From Planctomycetota bacterium (GTDB lineage: Bacteria; Planctomycetota; Planctomycetia; Pirellulales; UBA7805): DNA of 6,471 nt. This document shows, piece after piece, positions 1-6,227 of the stretch (within the stretch, counting starts at the first letter, position 1; each line of letters opens with the position of its first letter). The stretch spans positions 1-6,471 of the forward strand of contig JAUWIQ010000122.1 of assembly GCA_030605285.1 (NCBI GenBank). Direction: 5' to 3'. The notes below the pieces were generated by a model. The model was not told the DNA's origin. It did not search any database and saw only the letters and a list, made by a program, of their open reading frames with translations. The translations under genes were made by a program, and so were the position numbers.

Positions 1-2259
1 GAAGGGGGTCTCGACTTTTCCAGTCGCGCTCTGGCGCTGGCCGAACTCGATTCCGGAGAACGGGCGATTGTTCCGGACGATCGCGAAGCCAGTGCCCTCT
101 GGGAGCGAATCCACCTGGCAGCCGATGACGAAATGCGGATGCCGCCTGAAGGCGACCCCCTCTCGGAAGAAGAAAAAGAAAAATTGGGCCAGTGGATCGA
201 GACCGGCGCACCCTGGCAAGAGCACTGGGCCTTCCAACAGCCCACCGCGCCCGAGCCTCCATCGCTTCCGGCCACCACTGGTGGCCGAAGCCCGATCGAT
301 CGCTTTATTCGCGCGCGCTTTCTCTCAGCTGATCTTCCAATGGCCAAAGAGGCATCGCGACGCCAGTTGATCCGGCGATTGCACTACGACCTGACAGGCC
401 TACCGCCAACGAAAGATGATGTCGAAGCGTTTGTAAATGATAACGCACCCGATGCCTACGAGCGGTTGGTCGACCACCTGCTCGCCTCTCCTCAATTCGG
501 AGAACGCTGGGCCCGACACTGGATGGATGTGATCCGCTACGCCGAGACAAACAGTTACGAGCGCGATGCGGCCAAACCTTTCGTCTGGCGCTATCGCGAT
601 TACATCGTGCGGGCCTTTAACGAAGATATGCCCTACGATCAGTTCATCCGCGAACAGATCGCCGGAGACGAACTCGATCAGGTAACTCCTGAGTCGATGG
701 TTGCAACCGGCTTTTACCGACTCGGCCTGTTCGACGATGAAACGGCCGATCCCTACAAGCATTATTTCGATCAACTCGATGACATGCTGGCGACCACAAG
801 CCAGGCGTTTCTGGGCCTGACCATCAACTGCTGCCGCTGTCACGATCACAAGATCGACCCGATGCCGCAAGAAGACTATTACCGGATGCTGGCGTTCTAT
901 CGAAACATCAAACGCTACAGCAAAGATCGCACCAATATTCTTCAGTCGGTACGCCTGCCAGAACATGCGAGCGAAGCGCTGGAAAAAATTGATGCCGAAA
1001 AGCAAGAAATTGCTGCCAAACTTGCTGAAATCGAAAAAGTGGCCCTGCCAAAACTCGAGGGCGTGGATCGCGATGATTTCAAGTACGAAGAATATCGCCA
1101 GCAGGTTCTGCGGCGAAACATTCCCAAAGTCATTTCCGTCGACGAGTACAAACGTTATCGCGACTTGAATAACCGTCGTCGTGAACTGCTGCTATCGGAT
1201 GTTCCGGGCAACCAACTTGCGCTGGCCGTGGTCGAGAACGGTAGGCTCGCGCCAAAAACGCACCTGCTCGGACGCGGCAATCCGCGAGTCGAAGTGCGTG
1301 AAGTGGAACCGGGCTATCCGGCCATCTTTGCGGCAGTGAATCCCACGTTCTCAGAACCGCCAGCGGAAGCGAGAAGCAGCCATCGCCGGAAAGTGCTGGC
1401 CGAGTGGATCGCATCGACAGACAATATGCTCACGGCTCGCGTACTGGTTAACAGACTCTGGCAGCATCTCTTCGGTCGTGGCATTGTTCGCAGTCCGAAT
1501 AATTTTGGTCTCGGTGGCTCACCACCCACCCATCCTCTGCTGCTCGATTACCTGGCTGCCGAGTTTGTCGAGGGCGATTGGCAGATGAAATCGCTCATTC
1601 GCCAGATTGTTCTGAGCGACACCTACCGCAGTTCTTCCCGGCCGAGCAAAGAAGCAGTGGCCCGCGATCCGCTCAACCATCTCTTCAGTCACCAGAATAT
1701 GCGGAGGCTCAGCGCAGAAGAGGTGCGCGATTCGATTCTCCAGGTCACCGACCAACTGAACCTGCAGCAGCAAGGCCCCAGCATTTATCCTGAAATTTCC
1801 AAAGAAGTACTGCACAGTCAATCGATGCCCGGCAAGGGCTGGGGACATTCGCCCCCAGATCAAGCCGCAAGACGGAGCATTTACATCCACATCAAACGAA
1901 CGCTGGTCGCACCGATATTAAAAATATTTGATTTTGCCGAGACCGATCTTTCCTGCCCGGTACGCTTTGAAACCACACAGCCGACCCAAGCCCTGCCAAT
2001 GCTCAACGGCAAGTTTGCGCAGGAGCAGGCCGCCGCACTGGCCGAGCGGGTGGAGCGTGCGTATCCGGATGACCAAGCCGCGCAAGTGAAAGAAATTCTG
2101 GAACTGGTCTGGCAGCGACCGATTCAAAAACAAGAGATCGATGCGGGCCTTTCGCTCATCGATCAGTTGCAGCAACAGGATGGTGCCTCGCTTCGGCGGG
2201 CACTGGAAACGTTTAGCCTGGTCGCGATTAACTCCAACGAATTCATTTATTTGGACTAG
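1..2259 (+). CDS. PSCyt1-DUF1549-DUF1553 (PSD1) planctomycete cytochrome-like protein, 5'-truncated
   Basis: The reading frame is open from the first base to TAG at 2257-2259 (752 codons), so the true start lies upstream; the ATG at 133 is internal. Codons 1-75 match the end of a planctomycete cytochrome c domain (PSCyt1): GGLDFSS, then IVPDD, then RMPPEG at 46-51, whose Met47 is the likely distal heme ligand, then GAPW and HWAF. Its CxxCH must lie before the window. DUF1549 (PSCyt2) runs from about codon 98 (PIDRFIR) to 300 and holds a CxxCH motif, CCRCH, at 277-281, followed by DHKIDP. A charged, probably coiled-coil linker (about 324-355) leads to DUF1553 (PSD1) from about 462 (TARVLVNRLWQHLFGRG) to the end. 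Such proteins are typically exported and sit next to DUF1501 genes, as here. The reaction is unknown; heme binding and an envelope role in polymer or sugar breakdown are inferences. No extra carbohydrate-binding domain is seen in the short linker. Family assignment is secure. Confidence 0.95.
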   Translation, partial: EGGLDFSSRALALAELDSGERAIVPDDREASALWERIHLAADDEMRMPPEGDPLSEEEKEKLGQWIETGAPWQEHWAFQQPTAPEPPSLPATTGGRSPIDRFIRARFLSADLPMAKEASRRQLIRRLHYDLTGLPPTKDDVEAFVNDNAPDAYERLVDHLLASPQFGERWARHWMDVIRYAETNSYERDAAKPFVWRYRDYIVRAFNEDMPYDQFIREQIAGDELDQVTPESMVATGFYRLGLFDDETADPYKHYFDQLDDMLATTSQAFLGLTINCCRCHDHKIDPMPQEDYYRMLAFYRNIKRYSKDRTNILQSVRLPEHASEALEKIDAEKQEIAAKLAEIEKVALPKLEGVDRDDFKYEEYRQQVLRRNIPKVISVDEYKRYRDLNNRRRELLLSDVPGNQLALAVVENGRLAPKTHLLGRGNPRVEVREVEPGYPAIFAAVNPTFSEPPAEARSSHRRKVLAEWIASTDNMLTARVLVNRLWQHLFGRGIVRSPNNFGLGGSPPTHPLLLDYLAAEFVEGDWQMKSLIRQIVLSDTYRSSSRPSKEAVARDPLNHLFSHQNMRRLSAEEVRDSILQVTDQLNLQQQGPSIYPEISKEVLHSQSMPGKGWGHSPPDQAARRSIYIHIKRTLVAPILKIFDFAETDLSCPVRFETTQPTQALPMLNGKFAQEQAAALAERVERAYPDDQAAQVKEILELVWQRPIQKQEIDAGLSLIDQLQQQDGASLRRALETFSLVAINSNEFIYLD

Positions 2260-2272
2260 ATCCCACATTCTG

Positions 2273-2281
2273 TGATACAAT
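2273..2281 (+). promoter_or_regulatory. Possible extended -10 promoter element before the DUF1501 gene
   Basis: TGATACAAT resembles an extended -10 box (TGnTATAAT, one mismatch in the hexamer). It lies 30 bases before the DUF1501 start and would give a leader of roughly 20-25 bases. No convincing -35 box is present; TTGGAC at 2251-2256 is 19 bases upstream and poor. The same motif with one change occurs before the oxygenase gene. It could allow internal expression of the DUF1501 gene in addition to read-through from the gene before it. Motif match only. Confidence 0.3.
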
Positions 2282-2311
2282 AAGATTGGTGCAAGCTCGA
2301 GTTACAACATC

Positions 2312-3781
2312 ATGAAAAAACATCCGGCCAACCAATTTTGTCATCGCACCCGTCGCCAGTTTCTTCACGAAACAGGAGGGGGCTTTGGTGCTGTCGCCCT
2401 GGCCGGCCTGCTGGCCAAAGATGGATTTTTCCCCTCCCAATCGCTGGCGGCCGATGGAGTAACTCCCTACGACAATCCGCTGGCTCAAAAAATGCCGCCT
2501 CGGCTGGCCAAAGCAAAAAACGTTATTTTTCTTTTCATGTATGGTGGGCCGAGCCAAGTCGATACGTTCGACTACAAACCGGAACTTTACAAGCTCGATA
2601 ATAAAACCATCCAGGTAAAAACCTTTGGCCGAGGTGGGCATAAAAATGAAGGTGTGATCGTTGGTCCCAAATGGAAATTCAAGCAGCATGGTGAGTGTGG
2701 CAAGTGGGTCAGTGATGTCTTTCCGCATCAGGCCCAATGTGTTGACGACATCGCCTTCATCCACAGCATGACCGCCGATTCACCGATCCACGGTTCGGCC
2801 ATGGTCATGATGAACTCGGGCAACATTTTGAGCGGCAATCCGAGCATCGGCTCCTGGATCAATTATGGGCTAGGCAGCGTCAATGAAAATCTTCCTGGTT
2901 TCTTGGTGATGCTCGATCCCACCGGAGGACCGATTGGTGGCTCGCGCAACTGGTCGAGTGGTTATATGCCGGCGACCTATCAGGGAACCGTTCTGCAAAG
3001 CAAGGGGCCGCCGATTCTTGATCTCAATCTGCCGGCAGGCACTACGCGGGCAATGCAGCGAAGGCTGCTCGATCAACTCAAAACATACAATCAGCAGCAT
3101 CAACGCGGTCGCGTTGAAAATAGTAACCTCGCTGCGCGGATCAATAGCTACGAACTTGCCTACAAGATGCAACAACATGCGCCTGAGGCCGTGGACTTAA
3201 CGCAAGAGACAGCCGACACCCACGCGCTCTACGGCCTCGATCATCCGCAAACGCAAAATTTTGGTCGCAAGTGCCTGCTCGCCCGTCGACTGGTTGAGCG
3301 GGGCGTACGGTTTGTGCAACTCTATTCGGGAGGTGCACACAATAACGACAACTGGGATGCCCACGAAGATGTCTACGCCAATCACAGCTACCACGGTGGG
3401 CGCACCGATCAGCCGGTCGCTGCGCTGATTCAGGATCTTAAACAGCGTGGAATGCTCGACGAAACGCTCGTCATCTGGGGCGGCGAATTCGGACGACAGC
3501 CGACAGCCGAGTTCAAGCGACAACCGGGTCGCGACCACAATGCCTACGGCTTTACGATGTATATGGCCGGTGGCGGCGTCAAAGGAGGTGTGAGCTATGG
3601 AAAGACCGACGAACTCGGCGCGGCCGCGGTCGAAGTTAAATTGCACGTGCGGAACTTGCACGCGACGATCCTGCACCTGATGGGACTCGACCCGAACCAC
3701 CTGACCTACTTCCACGATGGTCTCGACAAAAAGCTTGTTGGCGTCGAAGAGGTGGAACCAATTCACGAGATTTTGGCTTAA
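2312..3781 (+). CDS. DUF1501 family protein, Tat-exported
   Basis: This 489-residue protein starts with a twin-arginine signal: TRRQFL (Arg14-Arg15) followed by a glycine/alanine-rich hydrophobic stretch to about residue 35, so it is probably folded before export to the periplasm. The rest is DUF1501, a family of the alkaline phosphatase/sulfatase fold. Visible blocks are FLFMYGGPSQVDTFDYKP (73-90), GVRFVQLYSGG..NWDAHEDV (331-353), TLVIWGGEFGRQP (385-397) and GRDHN (406-410). Asp84, His351, Asp408 and His409 are candidate metal ligands by analogy, not proven. It lies 52 bases after the PSCyt/PSD1 gene; the pair is a recurrent planctomycete arrangement and suggests joint function. ATG at 2312 is chosen because it places the Tat motif at the usual depth. 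No Shine-Dalgarno sequence precedes it (CAACATC), so initiation is not SD-driven. Catalytic activity and substrate are unknown; many family members are annotated only as hypothetical or sulfatase-like. Length is normal and no lesion is seen. Confidence 0.95.
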   Translation: MKKHPANQFCHRTRRQFLHETGGGFGAVALAGLLAKDGFFPSQSLAADGVTPYDNPLAQKMPPRLAKAKNVIFLFMYGGPSQVDTFDYKPELYKLDNKTIQVKTFGRGGHKNEGVIVGPKWKFKQHGECGKWVSDVFPHQAQCVDDIAFIHSMTADSPIHGSAMVMMNSGNILSGNPSIGSWINYGLGSVNENLPGFLVMLDPTGGPIGGSRNWSSGYMPATYQGTVLQSKGPPILDLNLPAGTTRAMQRRLLDQLKTYNQQHQRGRVENSNLAARINSYELAYKMQQHAPEAVDLTQETADTHALYGLDHPQTQNFGRKCLLARRLVERGVRFVQLYSGGAHNNDNWDAHEDVYANHSYHGGRTDQPVAALIQDLKQRGMLDETLVIWGGEFGRQPTAEFKRQPGRDHNAYGFTMYMAGGGVKGGVSYGKTDELGAAAVEVKLHVRNLHATILHLMGLDPNHLTYFHDGLDKKLVGVEEVEPIHEILA

Positions 3782-3854
3782 TTCTTTTCGTGCTGACCCT
3801 GCGGTCTGAGAGTCTGTCTCCCTCTTTGGTGACCTGTTTCAAAGACATTGGGCG

Positions 3855-3863
3855 TGATAAAAT
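3855..3863 (+). promoter_or_regulatory. Possible extended -10 promoter element before the oxygenase gene
   Basis: TGATAAAAT fits TGnTATAAT with one mismatch in the hexamer. Transcription would begin around 3869-3871, only two to four bases before the ATG at 3873, so the transcript would be nearly leaderless. This agrees with the absence of a Shine-Dalgarno sequence upstream of that ATG. A -35 box is not evident. The 91 bases between the DUF1501 stop and this gene hold no other recognisable signal and no clear terminator. Motif match only. Confidence 0.35.
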
Positions 3864-3872
3864 GAGCGAATC

Positions 3873-4841
3873 ATGAGCGAAGCGGCAATTCAAACTCCGG
3901 TGGTCAATCTCTCAGCGGCTGGTGCTTCAGAGGCCTTTTGCAAGGCGGCCCCCCGCTGGGGTTTTGTACAGATTGTCGAACATGGCATTCCACTCGAATT
4001 GATTGACGAAGTCTGGAAACAGACGCATGCGTTCTTTGCCCTTCCTCACGAAGAAAAACGCAAACTTCTTCGCGGCAAACAGAATGCGATGGGCTACTTC
4101 GATCAGGAACTTACAAAAAATAAACGTGATCTAAAAGAAATTTTTGATTTCGGCGCCGTTTCTTCCACAAATCTTGAAGCAGGAATCGATCAGGTCAACA
4201 GTGGTGACGGTGTGAACCAGTGGCCGGAAGCACTACCGGAATTCAAACGCACGATGTGCGCTTATTTTTCCGCTTGCGAAACCTTGGGGCATCGCCTTCT
4301 GGGAATGCTCAGCGAGGGGATGGGCCTGCCGCATCAGACATTCCATCCCTATTTTGGCGACAGGCATACCGGATTCATGCGTTTGAACTATTATCCTCTC
4401 GAAGATCCTCTGGCTGCGGGCGAAGCGACCGACGCCACACCCCTGGGCGATATGGCACTCCACCACCATACCGATGCGGGTGTCCTGACGGTGCTGCTGC
4501 AGGACACCGCAGGTGGACTCGAGGCCCATGTCGATGGAAATTGGGTCGATGTAACGCCGATCGAGGGTGCATTGATCATCAATGTAGGCGACATGATGCA
4601 AGTCTGGTCCAACGATCGTTATCCGGCGCTGTTGCATCGTGTGCGACCGGTCGACGGGCGCAGTCGCTATAGCATCCCCTTCTTTCTCAATCCTGCCTAC
4701 GAAACCGATTGCGCACCTCTGGGAAGTGAGCCTGTCCGCTACCGTTCGATCAACTGGGGTGATTTCCGCCGAGCACGTAGCGATGGCGACTACGCCGATT
4801 TCGGTAAAGAAATTCAAATCGACGACTATCGCATTAGCTAG
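3873..4841 (+). CDS. 2-oxoglutarate/Fe(II)-dependent oxygenase, isopenicillin N synthase-like
   Basis: This 322-residue, probably cytoplasmic protein has the two-part layout of the IPNS-like dioxygenases: a DIOX_N-type N-terminal region (about 8-110, with WGFVQIVEHGIP at 29-40) and a 2OG-FeII_Oxy jelly roll (about 165-275). The iron triad is complete: His199 and Asp201 in HHHTDAG, and His255 in PALLHRV. Arg265 and Ser267 in SRYS form the RxS that binds the 2-oxoglutarate carboxylate, and RLNYYP (170-175) is the usual strand ahead of the metal site. The expected chemistry is oxidation (hydroxylation, desaturation or ring formation) of a small molecule coupled to 2-oxoglutarate decarboxylation. 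RxS occurs also in true IPNS, so co-substrate use is inferred. Length is typical. The ATG at 3873 gives the conserved N-terminus; the ATG at 3862 stops after four codons. It is separated by 91 bases from the DUF1501 gene and probably has its own promoter. No biosynthetic partner genes are nearby, so the substrate is unknown. Confidence 0.93.
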   Translation: MSEAAIQTPVVNLSAAGASEAFCKAAPRWGFVQIVEHGIPLELIDEVWKQTHAFFALPHEEKRKLLRGKQNAMGYFDQELTKNKRDLKEIFDFGAVSSTNLEAGIDQVNSGDGVNQWPEALPEFKRTMCAYFSACETLGHRLLGMLSEGMGLPHQTFHPYFGDRHTGFMRLNYYPLEDPLAAGEATDATPLGDMALHHHTDAGVLTVLLQDTAGGLEAHVDGNWVDVTPIEGALIINVGDMMQVWSNDRYPALLHRVRPVDGRSRYSIPFFLNPAYETDCAPLGSEPVRYRSINWGDFRRARSDGDYADFGKEIQIDDYRIS

Positions 4842-4857
4842 CAGGCTTTGTGCTAGC
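4837..4857 (+). repeat. Short hairpin at the oxygenase stop codon
   Basis: GCTAGCA (4837-4843) and TGCTAGC (4851-4857) form a perfect 7-bp stem with a 7-base loop, and the TAG stop codon is inside the left arm. GCTAGCAGGC also recurs as a direct repeat at 4837-4846 and 4852-4861. No T-run follows directly, so this is not a classical terminator, though it could slow decay or weakly attenuate read-through. A second imperfect hairpin follows at 4872-4893 (GTTTCGC / GCGGAAAC, one bulged base). Confidence 0.35.
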
Positions 4858-4973
4858 AGGCGGCGGTGTCCGTTTCGCTTTTTATGCGGAAACATCAACG
4901 CGTCAAAAGTCGTCTATCCTTCAAAAATGTCTTTTGCTATGAGATTGTTCCTTCGCGGACTGGCGGAGACTAT

Positions 4974-5003
4974 TTGTTGCGGGTGAATCAAGGGGCATTT
5001 AAT
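4974..5003 (+). promoter_or_regulatory. Weak sigma-70-like promoter candidate for the tandem pair
   Basis: TTGTTG (4974-4979) and TTTAAT (4998-5003) are separated by 18 bases. The -10 matches TATAAT at five of six positions; the -35 matches only TTG. Transcription would begin around 5010, leaving a leader of about 25 bases that contains the ribosome binding site. This fits a separately expressed two-gene unit, but the evidence is only motif resemblance. Confidence 0.3.
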
Positions 5004-5021
5004 GGACACATTGTCCGTCTC

Positions 5022-5027
5022 AGGGAG
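5022..5027 (+). promoter_or_regulatory. Ribosome binding site of the first small paralog
   Basis: AGGGAG lies six bases before the ATG at 5034. It decides the start: the same hexamer with the same spacing precedes the second paralog, and the two proteins align from this Met onward. The upstream genes in the window lack such a site. Confidence 0.75.
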
Positions 5028-5033
5028 AAAGAT

Positions 5034-5576
5034 ATGAGTATGAAATTGATGCGTTGCAAAACACTCGCCAGCTTGGTGCTGCTGGTTCTCGTGCCTCAAC
5101 TGACACTTGCAGCCACGCCCAAGGTAGAGGCGGAAAAGCCGGCGCGTCTGCCAGTGCTTACGGATATTGCATTGCAAAAAGGTGGTATCCTTGTCGGTCG
5201 ACTTACCGATGACAAAGGAAAACTTCGCGGTGAACAAAAAATTATTATCCGTCAGGAGAATCAGCTTGTCGCGGAAGTCACCACCGGAAAAAATGGTCAG
5301 TTCATGGTAGAGGGACTTCAGGGTGGCATCTATGAGATTGCCTCGGATCGGGGTGCCGGAAGTTTTCGGGCATGGGCAACAGATACTGCGCCTCCCTCGG
5401 CCAAACAATTTGCCGTCCTGATCGAAGGCGACGAAGTGGTTCGCGGCCAATTGAGTTGGATGCCCACGCCAGGTAGCTTTCCTAGCCCGAACTTTACAGT
5501 CGGCGAATGGATAGGAATCACACTCGGTGCCGCGGGTCTGGTGGTCGGTACTATTGCCCTTGTGGATGCATCATAG
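5034..5576 (+). CDS. Secreted carboxypeptidase-regulatory-like protein with C-terminal membrane helix, copy 1
   Basis: This 180-residue protein has a clear Sec signal peptide: basic KLMRCK, a hydrophobic core LASLVLLVLV (11-20), and a likely signal peptidase I site after Ala26 or Ala27. No lipobox is present. Residues about 49-103 resemble a carboxypeptidase-regulatory-like (transthyretin-type) beta domain, GGILVGRLTDDKGK... then GKNGQFMVEGLQGGIYEI, of the pattern in bacterial surface proteins. A conserved FRAWA...TAPPSA block follows (112-123). Residues 157-177 form a glycine-rich helix with GxxxG spacing, leaving only DAS behind it. The expected topology is a periplasmic or paryphoplasmic domain anchored at its C-terminus. 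It is the first of a tandem pair, about 70% identical to the next gene by hand alignment, and only 10 bases separate them. Function is unknown; a binding or scaffold role is a guess. No enzyme motif is seen. The start is set by the AGGGAG site and the paralog alignment. Confidence 0.88.
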   Translation: MSMKLMRCKTLASLVLLVLVPQLTLAATPKVEAEKPARLPVLTDIALQKGGILVGRLTDDKGKLRGEQKIIIRQENQLVAEVTTGKNGQFMVEGLQGGIYEIASDRGAGSFRAWATDTAPPSAKQFAVLIEGDEVVRGQLSWMPTPGSFPSPNFTVGEWIGITLGAAGLVVGTIALVDAS

Positions 5577-5580
5577 GGAG
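5575..5580 (+). promoter_or_regulatory. Ribosome binding site of the second small paralog, overlapping the first stop codon
   Basis: AGGGAG begins on the second base of the TAG stop (5574-5576) of copy 1 and lies six bases before the ATG at 5587. Ribosomes ending copy 1 would sit on this site, which favours coupled translation of the pair. The sequence AGGGAGAAA then three bases then ATG is shared with copy 1, so the duplicated unit included its ribosome binding site. Confidence 0.75.
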
Positions 5581-5586
5581 AAAAAC

Positions 5587-6138
5587 ATGAACATGGAATT
5601 GATGCGATGCAAAACGCTTTGTATCTTCGTGTTGCTGGTTCTCGTACCTCAACTGACAATCGCTACCACACCCGAGGTTAAAACAGAAAAACCATCGCGT
5701 CTGCCACAATTAACCGATATCGCCCTGAAAAAGGGTGGTACCCTGATTGGTCGAATCACCGACCGAGAAGGCAAACTGCTCGGCCAACAGAAGATTGTGG
5801 TCCGCCAGGAAAATCAACTCGTGGCTGAGGTCACAAGCGGAAAGAATGGAGAATTCATTGTAGAGGGCCTCCGCGGTGGCATCTACGAGATTGCCTCACA
5901 GCAGGGTGCGGGAAGTTTTCGGGCATGGGCCGAAGGCACCGCGCCTCCCTCGGCAAACCATTTTGCGCTGCTGGTCGAAAATGGTGACGTTGTTCGAGGC
6001 CAATGGGGTTCGATGCCCAACCCGAGCCAATATCGAGGTACGGGACTAAGCATCGGCCAATGGGTCGGGATTACGCTTGGTGCCGCCGGCCTCGTTGTCG
6101 GCACCATTGCCCTTGTCCGAGACGATGATGCCTCTTAG
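5587..6138 (+). CDS. Secreted carboxypeptidase-regulatory-like protein with C-terminal membrane helix, copy 2
   Basis: This 183-residue tandem paralog has the same parts in the same places: signal peptide (basic MRCK, core FVLLVLV, cleavage near Ala26), beta domain about 49-103 (TLIGRITDREGK, GKNGEFIVEGLRGGIYEI), FRAWAEGTAPPSA, and membrane helix 157-177. The longest identical block is GITLGAAGLVVGTIALV (161-177). Differences concentrate just before the helix (141-156), where the two copies can hardly be aligned, and in the tail, where copy 2 has RDDDAS in place of DAS. The many synonymous changes show that the duplication is not recent. It probably shares a transcript with copy 1 and ends at the terminator 52 bases downstream. 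A longer in-frame start at 5527 or 5566 would overlap copy 1 and adds nothing conserved. Function is unknown; the two products could form a heteromer through the glycine-rich helix, which is inference. Confidence 0.88.
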   Translation: MNMELMRCKTLCIFVLLVLVPQLTIATTPEVKTEKPSRLPQLTDIALKKGGTLIGRITDREGKLLGQQKIVVRQENQLVAEVTSGKNGEFIVEGLRGGIYEIASQQGAGSFRAWAEGTAPPSANHFALLVENGDVVRGQWGSMPNPSQYRGTGLSIGQWVGITLGAAGLVVGTIALVRDDDAS

Positions 6139-6146
6139 AGAGATGC

Positions 6147-6227
6147 CCTTAAAAAAATAGTTCCAATTCACAGAAACGGCAGAACCGATCGGCACGTTCC
6201 CTCCGGGGAACGTGCCTTTTTTTAAGG
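6147..6227 (+). repeat. Outer 11-bp inverted repeat framing the terminator
   Basis: CCTTAAAAAAA (6147-6157) is the exact reverse complement of TTTTTTTAAGG (6217-6227). The U-run of the terminator could therefore pair with an upstream A-run instead of staying free. The span between the arms is 59 bases and contains the terminator hairpin and the 8-bp palindrome CCGATCGG (6185-6192). On the minus strand the A-run reads as a T-run, but it lies 33 bases beyond the hairpin, too far for a standard bidirectional terminator. Confidence 0.55.
6191..6223 (+). terminator. Strong rho-independent terminator after the tandem pair
   Basis: GGCACGTTCCC (6191-6201) and GGGAACGTGCC (6206-6216) pair perfectly over 11 bp with a TCCG tetraloop, followed at once by seven T residues (6217-6223). 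This is a textbook intrinsic terminator. It isolates the two small genes from the permease gene that starts 17 bases later, so that gene either needs read-through or a promoter within or close to this structure. Confidence 0.93.

Larger units (their letters stand above)
4842..5033 (+). other. Intergenic region and long possible leader before the tandem pair
   Basis: The 192 bases between the oxygenase gene and the first small paralog hold the hairpins near its start, a weak promoter candidate at 4974-5003 and a ribosome binding site near its end. The frame of the downstream gene is open back to an ATG at 4866, but the resulting 56-residue extension has no signal-like character, is absent from the second paralog, and would bury the signal peptide. 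I treat the region as non-coding. No small RNA or riboswitch fold is recognised. Confidence 0.6.

Noticed and set aside
400..1005. Minus-strand open frame of 201 codons inside the first gene
   Set aside because: It lies wholly opposite a secure conserved gene, has no recognisable domain, and similar antisense frames occur opposite all the long genes here.
133..2259. ATG at 133 as the start of the first gene
   Set aside because: The frame stays open to base 1 and the residues before it match the PSCyt1 domain, so the gene begins outside the window.
4837..4861. GCTAGCAGGC direct repeat as an integration or attachment site
   Set aside because: Only two 10-base copies occur 15 bases apart, with no integrase, transposase or tRNA nearby; chance or a hairpin explains it better.
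4233..4898. Minus-strand open frame of 221 codons opposite the oxygenase
   Set aside because: It covers the conserved catalytic core of the + strand gene and its translation shows no family motif; it is a shadow of codon bias.
4866..5033. Upstream start giving copy 1 a 56-residue N-terminal extension
   Set aside because: Copy 2 has no such extension, the signal peptide would become internal, and AGGGAG sits at the ideal distance from the ATG at 5034.
5527..5586. Upstream GTG at 5527 or ATG at 5566 as the start of copy 2
   Set aside because: Both overlap the end of copy 1 and lie before the AGGGAG site; the paralog alignment begins at 5587.
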